64,000 nt of DNA from Chionis minor (GCA_013398295.1 VZSF01002028.1:124303-188302); one strand, 5' to 3'; numbered from the stretch's first letter, positions 24,219 through 36,635 are shown. A program made the numbers and translations. Notes: generated by a model not told the origin, from the sequence alone.

Positions 24219-25820
24219 GCTGCACAGAACACAGATGATCAGATGAGTATTGCCTGCTCTTAACCGGCACGTACAGCCTGGCCTCCTGGGTGACTGGGAA
24301 CACTCAAATCCAAGGAATTAAACCTCACCACAAAGCCTGTTGGACAGGCCCGTCCGACACTCAGAAAAGCAAACCACATGCAGAAATCCTGGTGCTTCCC
24401 CCAGAAATGTCACCCTCCTTTTGAAAACAATGCTAGAAAAATCAGGATTTTGCTCCTGCAACTTCTGCACACTTTCCCCTTTCCAGCTTTCCCTGCCAAG
24501 ACTCATCCTCAGATGCATTCCTGCCTGGAACTGTCTTGTACCCGCCGGTCTCCCAGACATCCTCTGCTTTCACAGGCAGTTTCAGCTGCACACAGCAGCC
24601 CAGCTGTTGCCCCAGATGGGGAAATCTCTTTTTGCAACAGCAGCAGTCACTAAAGGTCTTGGTGGATGAAGCAACCCGTGACTCACTCCCACAGCTTTTC
24701 CTGGAGGTGCTGGAAACAGAGGCAGGACATTGAACTTAACTGAGATTTCCCAACACAGGAAAGAGTCGGGGAGCCGCTACATTGTTTGGGTGGCCAAACA
24801 TGAGTCATTTCTCAGCATAGATCTCCCCCTGAAATCAGATTACCTGCTAAACCAAACCAAAACAAATATTTCTGGTGTAATCAAGCTGGGTCAGCTCTCC
24901 TGAAATGAGTACAGCTATGAGGAGCGTGAACTTATGTCCCCTTTTGAGTTTACCTGTCCATGTACCTGGGACCAGACTGAAAAAACAGTCTGGAGAGAGC
25001 GTATATCCCATCAGTCCTCATCCCTGAGAACGGTCCTGGGAACCAAACAGGGATGCAATGCTGCAAAATGCGACCTGGAAAACACCAGCCCCAAAAGTCT
25101 GATGAGAAATCTGGATTCTCTTGCAGTAAGTTACTAAAACAGAAATTAAATTAACTAGTTGAATCATTTCAGAATTAGCTGAGATTAACACAGTGGCATA
25201 AACTGTAATACAGGCTAAGAAAGGCAACAGCGTAATCTGTGGAATTTTACATGTATTCAGTGAATGGCGTGGGGTGTCTTGACATACACGTGCAGTGGAA
25301 ATCAGCTGAAAGGAAGAAAGAGCACCGAGCGGTGAGAAATTAAGAGACAGAAAAGAGGGAGGGGGATTAATCTGCATTAGTGCTGCTTTCAATCACTGGG
25401 TTCCCTATAGAAATTAAATGGCTTGACTCCTACCAAGCCACCCATTATCAATACATGCCGTTGCTTTCATTCCTCATCCTCCTGGGCAGGTGGCAGCCAT
25501 GTCCTTGTGCTGCAGCCTCGGCTACAGCGTGAAGGGGTTCATTTGCTCTCACTCCCCATCACTTTAAATATAAGTCGTAAATTTGATAGTTTGCTTGTTT
25601 TTATTACAATAGCTGTATCTCTTCTGGAGAAAATGCACCTCGCACCAACACACTGCAGTTTTCCAAAGTGAAGTTTAAGCCTCCTTCGGCAAATGAAATG
25701 GTCACAGGTTTTAAACCGTACGATGAGGGCAATAAGCTATTACTGGCCACAGCGTAAAAGCAAAATACAAGCCCTCACAACCCAGAGCCTGCAGCCTCAA
25801 AATATGAGTGTAACGTGACA

Positions 25821-25928
25821 AACATATGTATATGTAACCTTTTGTATATCTGTCATATACACATATGTTACATACGTATGGCACTTGCGCACACATGAAT
25901 ATGTATACATACGTACATATGCATATAG
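25821..25928. repeat. ATATGTA-type simple-sequence stretch
   Basis: Alternating purine-pyrimidine DNA rich in CATATG, GTATAC and TACGTA palindromes, the remains of a TA/CA microsatellite. No other function visible. Confidence 0.75.
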
Positions 25929-26011
25929 TTGAAGTGGCCCTAAATGATTTCTAAGAAAAACAAGTCTCTGTTTTCCATTACCACCTGTAATTGCACCTGG
26001 GCTCATTACTT

Positions 26012-26150
26012 CTTTTGCTGAAGTAATGAATAAAGCAATAATTCTCCCTAAAAGCTGTGCTGCCTATTGCACTGCTGGACCACCAGCCTGGTACATCAAT
26101 GGAGCACTGGGAGGGGCATTAGGCGTGGTTAGATCCAGGCATAAGAGCTG
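26012..26150 (+). pseudogene. CYP3A pseudogene, possible exon 12 remnant
   Basis: AGTAATGAATAAAGCAATAA and CTGCCTATTGCACTGCTGGA align in order with AGTAAGGAAAACAAAGAG and CTGCCCTTCGGGGCTGGTCC of gene 1 exon 12. The spacing is equal within a base, and the distance to the exon 13 remnant is similar. The haem-cysteine codon is not preserved. Confidence 0.45.
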
Positions 26151-26433
26151 AGCTTTCCTCTCTACCCCAAATTAAGAAAAAACCCAGCAGTTTCAGGAGA
26201 TTTACATCTATTTTCATGCTGTAAGCCGAGCCCAAGCTGGAGCAGAGGCGAGGCTGCAAGCATCTGGAGGTCTTCATGAAGCCAGCGCTCAGCACGAGTT
26301 GGAAACTTGGCCTTGTGTCCCTGAATAAGCCAAAAATAGTTTGTCCACGGGGACTAGCTGACCTCCGTGCTCCCTTCCTAACTCTGTGTATTTTATCTGA
26401 TGGGCTTCAAGGGATTTCCTCCGATTATTGCAG

Positions 26434-26510
26434 ATGCCTCTGGAGATACATTCAAAAGGATCTTGAATGCCTGTAAAACCTCTCCCTGTGAAGTCAGCCC
26501 ACGGAGAAAC
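26434..26510 (+). pseudogene. CYP3A pseudogene, exon 13 remnant
   Basis: Follows ATTATTGCAG. The codons read MPLEIHSKGS-stop-MPVKP against [16 protein letters not shown], aligned without gaps and carrying an in-frame TGA. Sequence past it (26636-26680) still resembles the 3' UTR of gene 1 around 9118-9160. Confidence 0.82.
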
Positions 26511-26728
26511 CTCACGGAGGAGATGTAAATCTTGGGAGGTTTTATAGCAGCTCCTCCGACATCTGGAATTCCTGTATCAGCAAACACTTTACACGTTGCT
26601 CTGGGAGCGGGATGCAGAGAAGGGAGAGTTATTTCGGAAAGCAACTACCTAATATCTACAGCTTTACATGACAGCCAAAAAAATGTAATCCCAAATAGCT
26701 TTCCTAATTCAGGCTGTATTAAAATGTG

Positions 26729-26748
26729 TGTATATATATATATATATA
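26729..26748. repeat. (TA)n microsatellite
   Basis: About ten TA repeats between TGTG and AAAAG, downstream of the pseudogene's exon 13 remnant. Confidence 0.9.
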
Positions 26749-27257
26749 AAAAGTAACAGCATTTCACTCTCACAGTCATTTTCCACTGGCTGGTCATGGA
26801 TAAACTCTCAATCACGTCCAGATCCCGCTGTGCTACCACGAACGCTGGAATAGTTAAACAGTTACGTATTCACTCTGACCCTCTTCTAGTGGTTTTCCTT
26901 CCTACAAAGAGGAAGATTATTGCCATGTTCTGGGTGCAAAGGAAGCATTTGGGTTAAGAGCAGAGTTTTACTGGGTGGTAAGAGGGGCAGCAGAACACGG
27001 ACGAGAAATGAGGGAGTGGAAGGAGGGTTTTGGTGCATGTTGATATTTTAATAGCACACCTGGTTTTGGCAAGAATTAAAACTCAGAGTGCTTTAGTTGC
27101 AGCAAGGTGATGGGATTGCAGCCTGTCCTACAGCCCCCAAATGTGTTTTGTACAAAGCATGCTGTTGTGATGAGAGGAATCAATACAGAGACGCCTCTGT
27201 GTGTGCATGTTTTATATTAAGACTTAGTTGATGACTTCTCGTCATTTGAAAGAAATG

Positions 27258-27354
27258 TTCAGCCTCAGTGCTTGAAATTACCCAGCTGCAGCATTTTCTA
27301 CTCAATCCAATCTCCAGTTAATTTGATCCTTCATTTATCTTGAACAAAGCCTCC
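27258..27354 (+). repeat. Duplicated 3' flank, block A, copy 2
   Basis: Partner of 9572-9662 (see there). Lies about 750 bases after the pseudogene's exon 13 remnant, as its partner lies about 580 bases after the gene 1 stop codon. Confidence 0.7.
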
Positions 27355-29470
27355 TAATAAAAACATTTGTATTACAAATGATACAGTTGATCAATGGGAT
27401 TGCTTTAGGCAAGTATTTGATAATTTGAACACTAGCTATAAAAAGTTCTCATTTAATCAATGTAGCTGGCCAAAATTTTGAGTGAGAGAAAGGCCCAAAC
27501 CTGTACATCACTAAACAAGCCAGATTATAGTTAAATATCAGGTTATTTAGATGTTCTTACCAACATTATTGTTAGACCTGGCTAGTGCAATCTGTGTGAT
27601 ATTAGCCCCAATTATTTTCAGTAAGACAATTAATTATTTAGTTCACTCAAAGTGACAAGAATGGAATGAATCAAAATAAGAAGCTGGCTGGGCGAGGAAC
27701 TATCAATTTTCTTTCAATCCTGTAATTTCTTTGGTCAAATCAATGAGCTAAATACGCAGATGGAAAAAGCCAATGAACATACACATGACCAGTTTCCAGG
27801 TCCTGTGCGGGTCAGTAGATAATATTAGACCCTTTGCAGGGGCCGGGGGGCCGCCCTCGGGGACGTTCGGGTCTGCTGCAGCTCTGAGGTGGCTTTTCAA
27901 ACATAGGAGCGCTTCAAGGTCATGGGCTGCTCCGCTATGGGTGGGATGTTCTGCCCCCACCCCAGGCTTGAGTCTGAACTATGAAACATCCCTTGGCAGC
28001 CAAAGTGGATTTCTGCTTTATTGCATCTGTTGCTATCCCTGAATGCTTTGAGAAGCCCTCACGGCACTTGGAATTTTAGCTTGTGTTTATTTTCATTAAC
28101 AGTGGTATTAATCAACATTTTCCTCTGGTCTCCACAGACTACTCAGGGATGCTCTTGGAAAGCAAAGACAAATTTCAGGTCAGGATTCCTCCTGTTTGCT
28201 GTTATTATATGTGAAAACTGAAATCACTCCTTTCTTTGCCCAGATTTGTGTATGACCACACTGAAAAACTTCTAGTAGCTCCAGCGTCCCTCCTGCACCT
28301 TGCTCAAAAAGAGCTTTATTTTGACATGGCTACCAGCAGATGTATTACGAACAAAATTCAGACAAGCTAAAAAATGCTCACAGTGTGCATCGGGCTATTT
28401 CATTTTGTTTCTTCGACCCTTTTAAATCAGCATTTTTAGGACTTCATTTAAAACAGAAGCCTAGGAAGCAGCGCGGTGAGTGCTCTCTCCCGTCACATCG
28501 TGCGCCAAGTTGTGCAACACAACAGCCTCAAATCTCTTTCAATCCATCACTTATTTCCCTCTAGAAACTTTTTTCGCTGCATTGTCTTTGACTGTTATTT
28601 ATTTATTTGGTTAGTTGACTTCAAGGGACATTTCTCCTGGCTGGATAAAGACATTTTACAAACAAATGCATGGCAACATTTTTGATAACGCTGCAGAAAC
28701 AGCCGGCGCGCCGGGTCCCCGTGGGCAGGTAATGCTTTGTATCATTCGGCAGCCACCGCTCTGCTCGATTAAGGAGTGGCATTTTTCACAGCCGGGGCGG
28801 CTGCTGCAACAACAGACCCCAAGCAGCGGCGAGGACCGGAGCGGGAGGAATTAAAAGGGCTGCTCGAGGCCCCACAGGGCTCTAAGGACTCCCCTGGGGA
28901 GGATAAAAAAGAATTAGAAAGTGCTTTTATTGACGAGGATATGTTGCTTGTGCTTTGATACGCACACAAAGGAGAGTAATTGTAAGTACAAGGAGGAAGG
29001 TTCTCCGTGGCTGAAACTGTCATTTATACCCTGTGGAGAGTTAGAAAACTCCTCAGCGAAGAACTTGGGTAGACACTCTACCTCTTGCAGTGTTTTACAA
29101 GCCACCCCAAAAGACCCGAGGCCCCAGGCGTGGGCTACTAAATAGGCAGAAAGGATTTATAAGGCAGCGATAGATAACGAATATTTTTTCCCTCCCCCTG
29201 TTTCGAAGAGCTCCACGTCTCCCACAGCGCCCCGAGACACCGAGAGGGAGAGATGCGCATCACCAGCAGCAAAACGTGCTCGGTGAAAAACCACCTTTGG
29301 GCGAGTCTGCAGCTGCCGAAGGAGAGGCAAACGCGGTGGAGGCACCCGCTCCGCATCTGGAGAGGAGAGCATCTGCTTCGAGACACTCCGGCGCTTACTT
29401 TGAGTGAGAAATCATCGCTCGAGCCGCAATACTTCACGAGCGAGACATATCAAGTGAATGGAATCCACAC

Positions 29471-29624
29471 AAATGAGGTCGTTAGCATAACCGAATATGC
29501 TCTTCATTCCTTCAAGAATGAAAAATATGAGTAATTCCCTGGCAAGGCCCAATTACAGCCTGCCAACACTAGCACATGGGTTATATCTATTATGAAATAA
29601 TAAGATAACATTAATAAGATTCCC
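29471..29624 (+). repeat. Duplicated 3' flank, block B, copy 2
   Basis: Partner of 11021-11166. It is the most distal segment found that still matches the gene 1 flank, so the duplicated unit extends at least to here. Confidence 0.65.
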
Positions 29625-30151
29625 AGAAAGAGCATTAGACAGCTAAGCTCTCAACTGCGTACAACCGGTCTAACTATTCAGGCTGTCTCCTGCCCGCGTA
29701 GCTCAACGCTCACCGGGTCCTTCTTGTCATCTTCAGTGGGAAAAGTTCAGGTCTACCAGTTCTTAAGCAGGAGGCTCCGAATGGGAAACAGGGTGAGAGC
29801 TCTGGGAGTGCTGAGAAACGCCGGGTAGCCGTTCTCTTTTAAGGAGTTTCAGTATCAGACATAAATGTGAGAGCTAAGGCAAACAATCGTAGCGCTCGTG
29901 AAATGTTACTGTAGATACAGAGCGATGCTGGCAGCTGTATATTGGGTCGTTAACCTGAGTGCACAGGCACGGCTCAGACACGTGCTGGCGATGCTTCCAG
30001 CCTCTCGCTCCAAGAGCAGCTGAATAATCCTTTTTTAGACCGTTTCCTTGCATCCTGAGGCTTGTGACCCTGCATGCACACACACGGTGTCCAGACCTGT
30101 TTCATGGGCGCATCAGCACAGGCGAGGAACTGGCCTCATGGTCTGTCAGAT

Positions 30152-30465
30152 GAATCATAGAATCATAGAATGGTTAGAGTTGGAAGGGACCTTAAAGATC
30201 ATCCAGTTCCAGCCCCCCTGCCCTGGGCAGGGACACCTCTCACTAGAGCAGGTTGCTCCAAGCCCCATCCAGCCTGGCCTTAAACACTTCCAGGGATGGG
30301 GCATCCACAACTTCTCTGGGCAACCTGTTCCAGTGCCTCACCACCCTCACAGTAAAGACCTTCTTCCTAATATCTAATCTAAATCTCCCGTCTTCCAATT
30401 TAAAACCATTACCCCTTGTCCTATCACTAGATTTCCTGACGAAGAGTCCCTCTCCAAATGAACAT
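30152..30465 (-). mobile_element. CR1 LINE 3' fragment
   Basis: Begins TCATAGAATCATAGAATGG, the reverse complement of the CR1 3'-terminal ATTCTATGA repeat. It continues through TTGGAAGGGACCTTAAAGAT, CTCCAAGCCCCATCCAGCCT and CCTTGTCCTATCACTA, all diagnostic CR1 tail segments. The element's 3' end is at 30152, so it is inserted on the minus strand and truncated at its 5' end, as nearly all CR1 copies are. It has no coding capacity. Confidence 0.95.
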
Positions 30466-32735
30466 CATTTCCCCCCTTCCTGAGATACCTATGGAGGTGA
30501 GCTGAAGGAAAAAGAATAGACAAAAAGACATACGTGTCGTTGAGCGTAACATCACACGTTGCTCAGAAGCCTGGTAGGACAGGAGGCAGCTGTGATCTTC
30601 ATCGCTGTAATTTAGCAAGGTGCATCTCAGACACCGGCAAGGAGCATCCAGCTCCCAGGACCGAGGACGCGTTGATACCAGCAGTCAGACACTGCAAATT
30701 TGGCAGGTGGCTAAATTGGCTCCACAGCCTCACCGGCCCCTGTTGGGGAAGGGAAGATGCCGAGTTTCAGCACAGAGGGCTGTAATGAGGATTAATAAGG
30801 CGTGTGAAGACGCTCTGTAATTGTCCGGCTGGCTGTTTCCTGTGCACCTTATGTTACCATTTATGCCCGCGCAAAGTGGCTGTAAATGCTCCAGCTCTGA
30901 TTCAACAGAACTCCGAGGACTCTTCCTACAGGTGTAAATTGCTCTGTGACATTCAGGGCAGTGGCGAAATGCAAACTAATCTGATCATCTCTGTTGTTTT
31001 TTGGTTTTGGTGTTGGTTTGAGGTTTTTTTCCCTCCCTGTAAAATCCTCTGCAGCCAATTGCGCATTTTAATGCCCCATAAGCTGCAGAATATCAGGTAT
31101 TTCATCCATAAACATACTCTCCAGAGACAGAATTTGCAGCACTCAAGGAAGGCTGGAGCTGCATCGAGATGCCGCTGCTGGGCCACCAGCACTGTGGTCC
31201 TGTGGGCTGGCCGCTGCCCACAGCCCTAACACCAAGCAGAGGAAGGTTCATATCATAAAACTCGGGGGCTGGTGCACAGTGACGGCGAGTCTGGACCCAG
31301 GAGAAGCCATGAAAAATGAGGTAACGACATAATTTTTGAGGCAGTGGGCAAAAAACAATGCCTGACCTTGCCCAGACATAGGAAAAAACAACTGCAAAAA
31401 ATGAGCCTGAACTAAAACGTACGAGCTGATATTGCAGGGAATAACCCTTAAGAGGTGGAAGGCTTTGACGGACACACTCCTACAGGTAGCTTCAATCCCT
31501 GGCAGCTGCAAGGCTTCAGTAATGAATGTCAGACTGCTGGCCAGCTGCGAGGGGAATAAACATCTATTTGCCTTCAGCAGAAGCAGCATCAGTTTGACAT
31601 ATGACATTCAAATGATATGAAATTTAAAAGAGTGGTTAAATGACTGCTGTTTGACTTGAAACCTTGAATCCACCGAAGCAGCATCCCAGCCGTTTGCCTT
31701 AGCTCTGTGGGGGATTGAATTGCTGGGCTTAAAAGAACGAAAGATCAAAGTGCTTCTGCAAATTCAGTCCAGGGTATGCAGTGTGTCCGGCTGATAGCGA
31801 ACGTGTGCCTGAGCGATTAGAGAGGTAGAGACGGGTCGTCCTGTTGCTGTGTCCTTTGACACTGCAGGTGGCTGCTGCTGGCACACGCGGGACTGAGGAG
31901 CCACAGAGGTGTCCCTGTGCGACAGGACGGGTGGGGAGAGGCTGGGAGGGGATGAAATTTGGGGCCATGGGATGGAATGGGGTGAGGAAGAGGGGGTGAG
32001 CCCACCTAGTCCCACCCCGTGATCTGGCATCCCTTCTCCTGGCATCTTCTACCTCCTCCATGCTGGTGGGCTCCTCTTTGAGCCTCTTCTGCATTTTGCC
32101 TTGCAGGACACCAGCCCAGCCTGTGCTGTGTCCATCACCGGCTCGTTTTTGAGTTGTTCGAGAAATGAACGCTGCAAAGAATTTACCTCTCTATTTTAGG
32201 AGACCTTGTTATGCACTTGTTACGTTAGCCTGTCAGCTTAATACCAGCAGTCATAACGCTTTTATAACCTACCTGCCAAAGTGCTTTTGCTTGCAATCCT
32301 CGCACTAAAACAAGAGCTCAGGGCCAACGCTGCTGCAGGAAAAAATCTCTGCTTCCTGACCTTTGGGCAGACTCTGTGGCCTGATTATTCCGTCGATTTT
32401 AACCAAATGGAGCATTCAATAAGAGTGTCTGGAGGCCACTCTTGGGCAGCAGGTCCAGTACAGCACCACCAGCGATAATACACACAGCCTCTATGCAAGC
32501 CTGGGTCAGCGTCGGGAAAACCCCAAGTGTCTCACAAAGTGTGGCAGGCACGACCTGCGGGACCGGCCTGGGGACCTCCCACTCGCCAGCTCGGACAGCG
32601 ATGGAGAGGAGCGAGAGCCAGGAGAGCACTCAGGGGCCATGGGATGGAATGTGAAGCCCAGCAGTGATACGACTTCAATGAGTGAGCACCACGTTAAGTG
32701 CAAGCGGGTGCTCTTGCTTGAAACAAGCCTAAATG

Positions 32736-32886
32736 ATGCCCCATCCCTGGAGGTATTCCTGGCCAGGTTGGATGAGACTTGGAGCAACCAGGTCTAGTGG
32801 GAGGTGTCCCTGCCCATGGCAATGGGGTCAGCTCTGGATGATCTTTAAGGTCGCTTTCAACCTAAACCATTCTATGGTCCTGTGAT
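32736..32886 (+). mobile_element. CR1 LINE 3' fragment
   Basis: CCCATCCCTGGAGGTATTC, GGTCTAGTGGGAGGTGTCCC, TGGATGATCTTTAAGGTC and the terminal CCATTCTATGG...TGTGAT are the CR1 tail in forward orientation. Only about 150 bases remain. Confidence 0.93.
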
Positions 32887-33131
32887 AATTGAAGCCCAAG
32901 AGAACAGGGCCAGATTTCAGTGATGCAACTTGATGGTGGACTTACAGAAGGAGCCGTTGCTAGCTGTTGCTGAGCAAACATAAGTTCCTATGTTTGCATT
33001 AGGAAGCAGTGCTGTGCTATAGAAGGGGCATATGCAGAGCAAAGGAGTTGGTGCTGAGGGCCCCATAGTCATCCTCTATGTTTTTTACGAGGAGTAGAGG
33101 ACTTGCTTCCAGCTGTCAGTAGCTAGAGCAT

Positions 33132-33345
33132 GCTATAGCATTGTAGCAGCGCCTAGGTTGGAAGGGACCTTTAAGATGATTGGGTCCAACCAACCACCTA
33201 ACACTGTCAAAACCACTGAACCATGTCCCTCAGCACCACATCTACCCATCTTTTAAATACCTCCAGGGATGGTGATTCAACTGCTTCCCTGGAAGCCTGT
33301 TCCAATGTCAGATGTTCTCCTGAAGCGCTTCTGCTTTAGTGTCAC
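33132..33345 (-). mobile_element. CR1 LINE 3' fragment, more diverged subfamily
   Basis: GGTTGGAAGGGACCTTTAAG, CCACCTAACACTGTCAAAACC, ACCATGTCCCTCAGCACCAC and AAATACCTCCAGGGATGGTG are CR1 tail segments in reverse orientation. They come from a subfamily with the CCATGTCCCT signature, different from the copy at 30152. The octamer end is worn away, so the copy is older. Confidence 0.9.
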
Positions 33346-36300
33346 CCAAAAGGAAACCTGTTTGCTCTCTCTGTGACCTTGCCGAGATCTGAATCAAAGC
33401 ACGGCATAAGGTGGGTGCACACCAAATTTCACTATTGCCTAACTGTAAATAATTCTGAAAAAAAAATTATGTGCAAGTAAACTGAGGCACAGAGCTGTGC
33501 AAGAACACAGCTTGCTTTCCCTCTAGCTACGGGGGAGTGGGGCATGCCCATTACCTCTGGAAACTGGACAGAAAGGGTTGACACAGAACATCCCCCAAAT
33601 AGCTGCCCAGCCTGGAATAAAGCCGAGGAGCAGTGTCCCATGGACTGTGCCTGCTGGAAAACTCCCAGCCTCTGAGCAGCTCCCCACTGCAAGGTCCCCC
33701 CCCGCCACTCCACAAACCCAAAATCTGCTGGCAAACCTCCCTCTCGGACAAGCGGGAATGGGCGAAGGTGTGCACTTTCTGCTCTTACGCACGACCGAGT
33801 TCAACAAAATGAAGCTGAGATTTGGCACGCCGGGACTTTGTTTTGTCCCTTGCCAGAATCCCGCGCCGTGCCGGGATGCGGAGCAGCGCTGCGTGTCGGT
33901 CTCGCCATGGGTACGGTGGCGTTGCTGGTCGCAGCAGCCTGCTCGCCCGCTTCGTCGGCCCCGGGGCGCCGGCAGATGAAGATGCCTTTGAACAGAGATG
34001 AGAGAGGCTGAAACCCTTTGACACCTGCAAGCAAACTGTATATTACCAAAATGTTAAGCGGCTTTGTGAGAGAGATTATCCTGAAGGATGTTTTCCGGAG
34101 TGTTGACATTTGTATGTGAGTGATTAATTCCAACACAGGCGTGGAGCGAGGAGGCAAAACCCTTCTCTCGCTGCCAGGGGCAAGCTACGGCCTTTGCTCC
34201 AGCAAGGTTATTGATTCATCCCTGACCTGTGACACCGTGTGTGACTTTGTTGCCCTCATCTCTCAAGGCAGAGACCTGAGGATTTTCCATGCCCCTTTTT
34301 GTGAAGCGCCGTGAGGGCGCAGGCACTTTGTGGCAGTTTTCTCTCCGGGCCTCCGACTGCTTCTGTATTTTGTCGTTCTCCCCTGAGATGTGCCACCACA
34401 GTCAAACACAGTGCCATGGCTTTAAAAAAGGGGACAGTAACAGCTGAAAATGAAGACAAATTGCCACTTTTGTACGCTGGTGGCAGAAAGGAGCTGCACT
34501 GCTTCAGGTTACGAAGGCAGAAGGGGAAGCTGTGGCTGCCCAAGCTGCTGGGAACTTCCTAACCCTCTCACCCAGCTCGTCGGTGACTCTCTGGAGAAGC
34601 AGCCTTACTCTTCCCCTACCCTTCCAGTCAAGGGTGTCTTTCACTGGGGAATTTAATCTGCTGAGGAAAGGTTATTACATCTCTTTTGGGGTTTTCTACT
34701 CAGTTCCTTAAAAATATAGGAAGAAGATATAAAAATAATATATACTAGCATATCTAACATATCTATCTATATATAAAAATATAAAAGCAATATAAAAACT
34801 GCTGTGTAGTGACTGAAGTTGCTAAGCCCAATTTTTTTGCACTGGGCACCCCCAGCGGCTCTGCTTAGCCATTTATTTTGGACTGAGGTATCCCAAACTC
34901 CTCGTCTCCAAAAGCAGTGACTTGGATGCGTTCAAGGTATACTGAGTTTTCATCCTCCCGGAACGCAAGCGGCATTGTACGTGGTAGTGACTGGCTTAGA
35001 GGTATCTGCTCATGCCAGTATTTCACCCAGCGCTGAAATGTGACAGCCTGGAAGACCTCCTCCTGTGGAAGGGCACGCTGAAGCAGGTGCATGAGGTGTT
35101 TAGGAGAGAGCACGGAGAGCACTTGGGAGCCAGCACGAGGTCAGCCGCTTTGCAGCATGGAGCAGACGCTGGAATCAAACCCCTTTACTTTCGTGGAAAG
35201 ACAAATGCTTGGCTGAGACTGGCAAGACCCTCAGTAAGCTGTGGTGCTACAAGGTCAGCGGAAGAATGAATCGCAAAAGAGAACTTCTGTCTCCACGCTG
35301 TGGCACTGATTTTTGAGGCAGAGGGACGTCCTTTGAGCATCCCACCAGGACGTGAGGAAGTCCAGCTGGGAGAGGTGATGAGACCACATCATTGCCTGAC
35401 CGCTGGCTTACAAGACCTACAGATGGATTCACTTGTGTATATAAAGGAAAGAACAGAATCAGAGACTGGCATGAGTTGGTTACAGAAGAGGTAAAGGAGC
35501 TTTTTATTGCAGTTATCCCTCCAGCAGCAGTTTCTGGAGGAATAATACGAAATGTGAGCATAGAGGTCTTCCAGAATCTAAAAAAATGATGTGTAACACG
35601 ACTTTCTAGCTCACAAAAGCCAAAGGCAACACCTTTCTTCCAGACTAGGGTTCTCCAGGACATCTGAAGGCTCTCAGTGCTGCACACTGCATCATTATTA
35701 ATTCAGTTAAGTCCGTCTTACAGTGGCTTAATATAAATCAGAGACTAAAAGGTGTCATGACAGCAGCATAGATGGTGCATGTGTTGACAATCCATTCTAT
35801 GGGAGATGGCTACACGCCTGCGGTAAAATAAGCAAACTATCAGGAAACACACGCGGGGCACTTCCCTCTCCCTCGGCGCATCTCCAGTCATTAGGGGTAA
35901 CTGCTTGTCTCTGGGCTCCTCCAATTAACTCATCTGCAATCAGCATCACACAAAAGCCATCTAAAATCATAAGAAAATCTTAATAAATCAGCATCAGAAA
36001 ATTTGCCGCAGGCATTCATTCCTGCAAGGATGTGGCCACTTTAACACTTGTCAGGGTCACAGCACACAGCTGAGGAAATAGCCCTGGACAACTCTGCATT
36101 CCCAGGAGAACAAAACCAGAAGACATAGAGAGTCACCCAGCAGGCAGTAGGAACAGGAGCAATGGTAGCATTATTTAACTGTGTGCAATTTGCTCTCCCT
36201 ATCTTGATTTAAATTACACTGCCAGAAGAGACTGACAGTCTCTGGAATCAAATTGCTTAGAAAAGTGCTTCTTCAGAGGGAGAGAAAAAAATGCCCAAAT

Positions 36301-36539
36301 AACTTGAGTGCAAATGGTCTTGCAAAATGCCTATTGTGATCAGGGACAGCAGGATCTGGGGATAATTTCCTTTAGGATAACGCTCATGTAATTATCCTGG
36401 GCCAACCCCCTAAAATCCTATTGTGAAATGGGGGTTTGCACCATGGACTTTTCTACAGCACACACATCAATCTGGGCCTCCTCTCCAGAGTTAGTGGAGG
36501 CGCCATCAAAAAAGAGTCTCTGATCTGGTCCTGCTTCCT

Positions 36540-36635
36540 TCACTTCTCCAGATTGTCATGGGCTCTGGGGACCATCTTCAGGACGATGGGCTTCTTCGGT
36601 TGCATGAAACCTTTCGTGTCCAGAACCAGTGGGAT
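36540..36635 (-). CDS. CYP3A: CYP3A gene 2, exon 13 and stop
   Basis: 96 nt including TGA. Encodes [20 protein letters not shown] (SRS6) and the tail [11 protein letters not shown]. The acceptor is CTCAAG rather than the usual CAG. Confidence 0.94.
   Translation of the reverse strand: MPLVLDTKGFMQPKKPIVLKMVPRAHDNLEK

Larger units (their letters stand above)
15822..26510 (+). pseudogene. CYP3A pseudogene, tandem duplicate with introns retained
   Basis: A decayed CYP3A copy in the same orientation as gene 1. Clear exon remnants in order are exon 3 (16380-16432), 6 (18854-18942), 7 (19912-19991), 8 (20869-20985), 9 (21794-21850), 11 (23470-23660) and 13 (26434-26510). Weaker matches are exon 2 (15822-15912), 5 (18316-18390), 10 (about 22338-22400) and 12 (26012-26150). 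Distances between remnants track those in gene 1: the offset is 15.2-15.5 kb for exons 2-8, rising to 17.5 kb at exon 13. Frames are broken by in-frame stops (exons 8 and 13), deletions (exons 7, 9 and 11) and lost splice donors (exons 3 and 6). Because introns are retained, it is a duplicated pseudogene, not a processed one. It cannot encode a working P450. Confidence 0.88.
26511..36539. other. Intergenic DNA between the pseudogene and CYP3A gene 2
   Basis: Contains the second copies of flank blocks A and B and three CR1 fragments, described separately. There is also a CpG-rich patch near 33850-33975. The 3' UTR of the minus-strand CYP3A must begin at 36539 and run leftward. A minus-strand AATAAA lies at 35503-35508, but no clear GT-rich element follows it, so the UTR end is not assigned. 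No other gene recognised. Confidence 0.6.

Noticed and set aside
28776..29534. GC-rich stretch with short frames on both strands downstream of the pseudogene as a possible gene
   Set aside because: No consistent exon structure or known protein segment is visible; part of it is flank block B, which is non-coding around gene 1 too.
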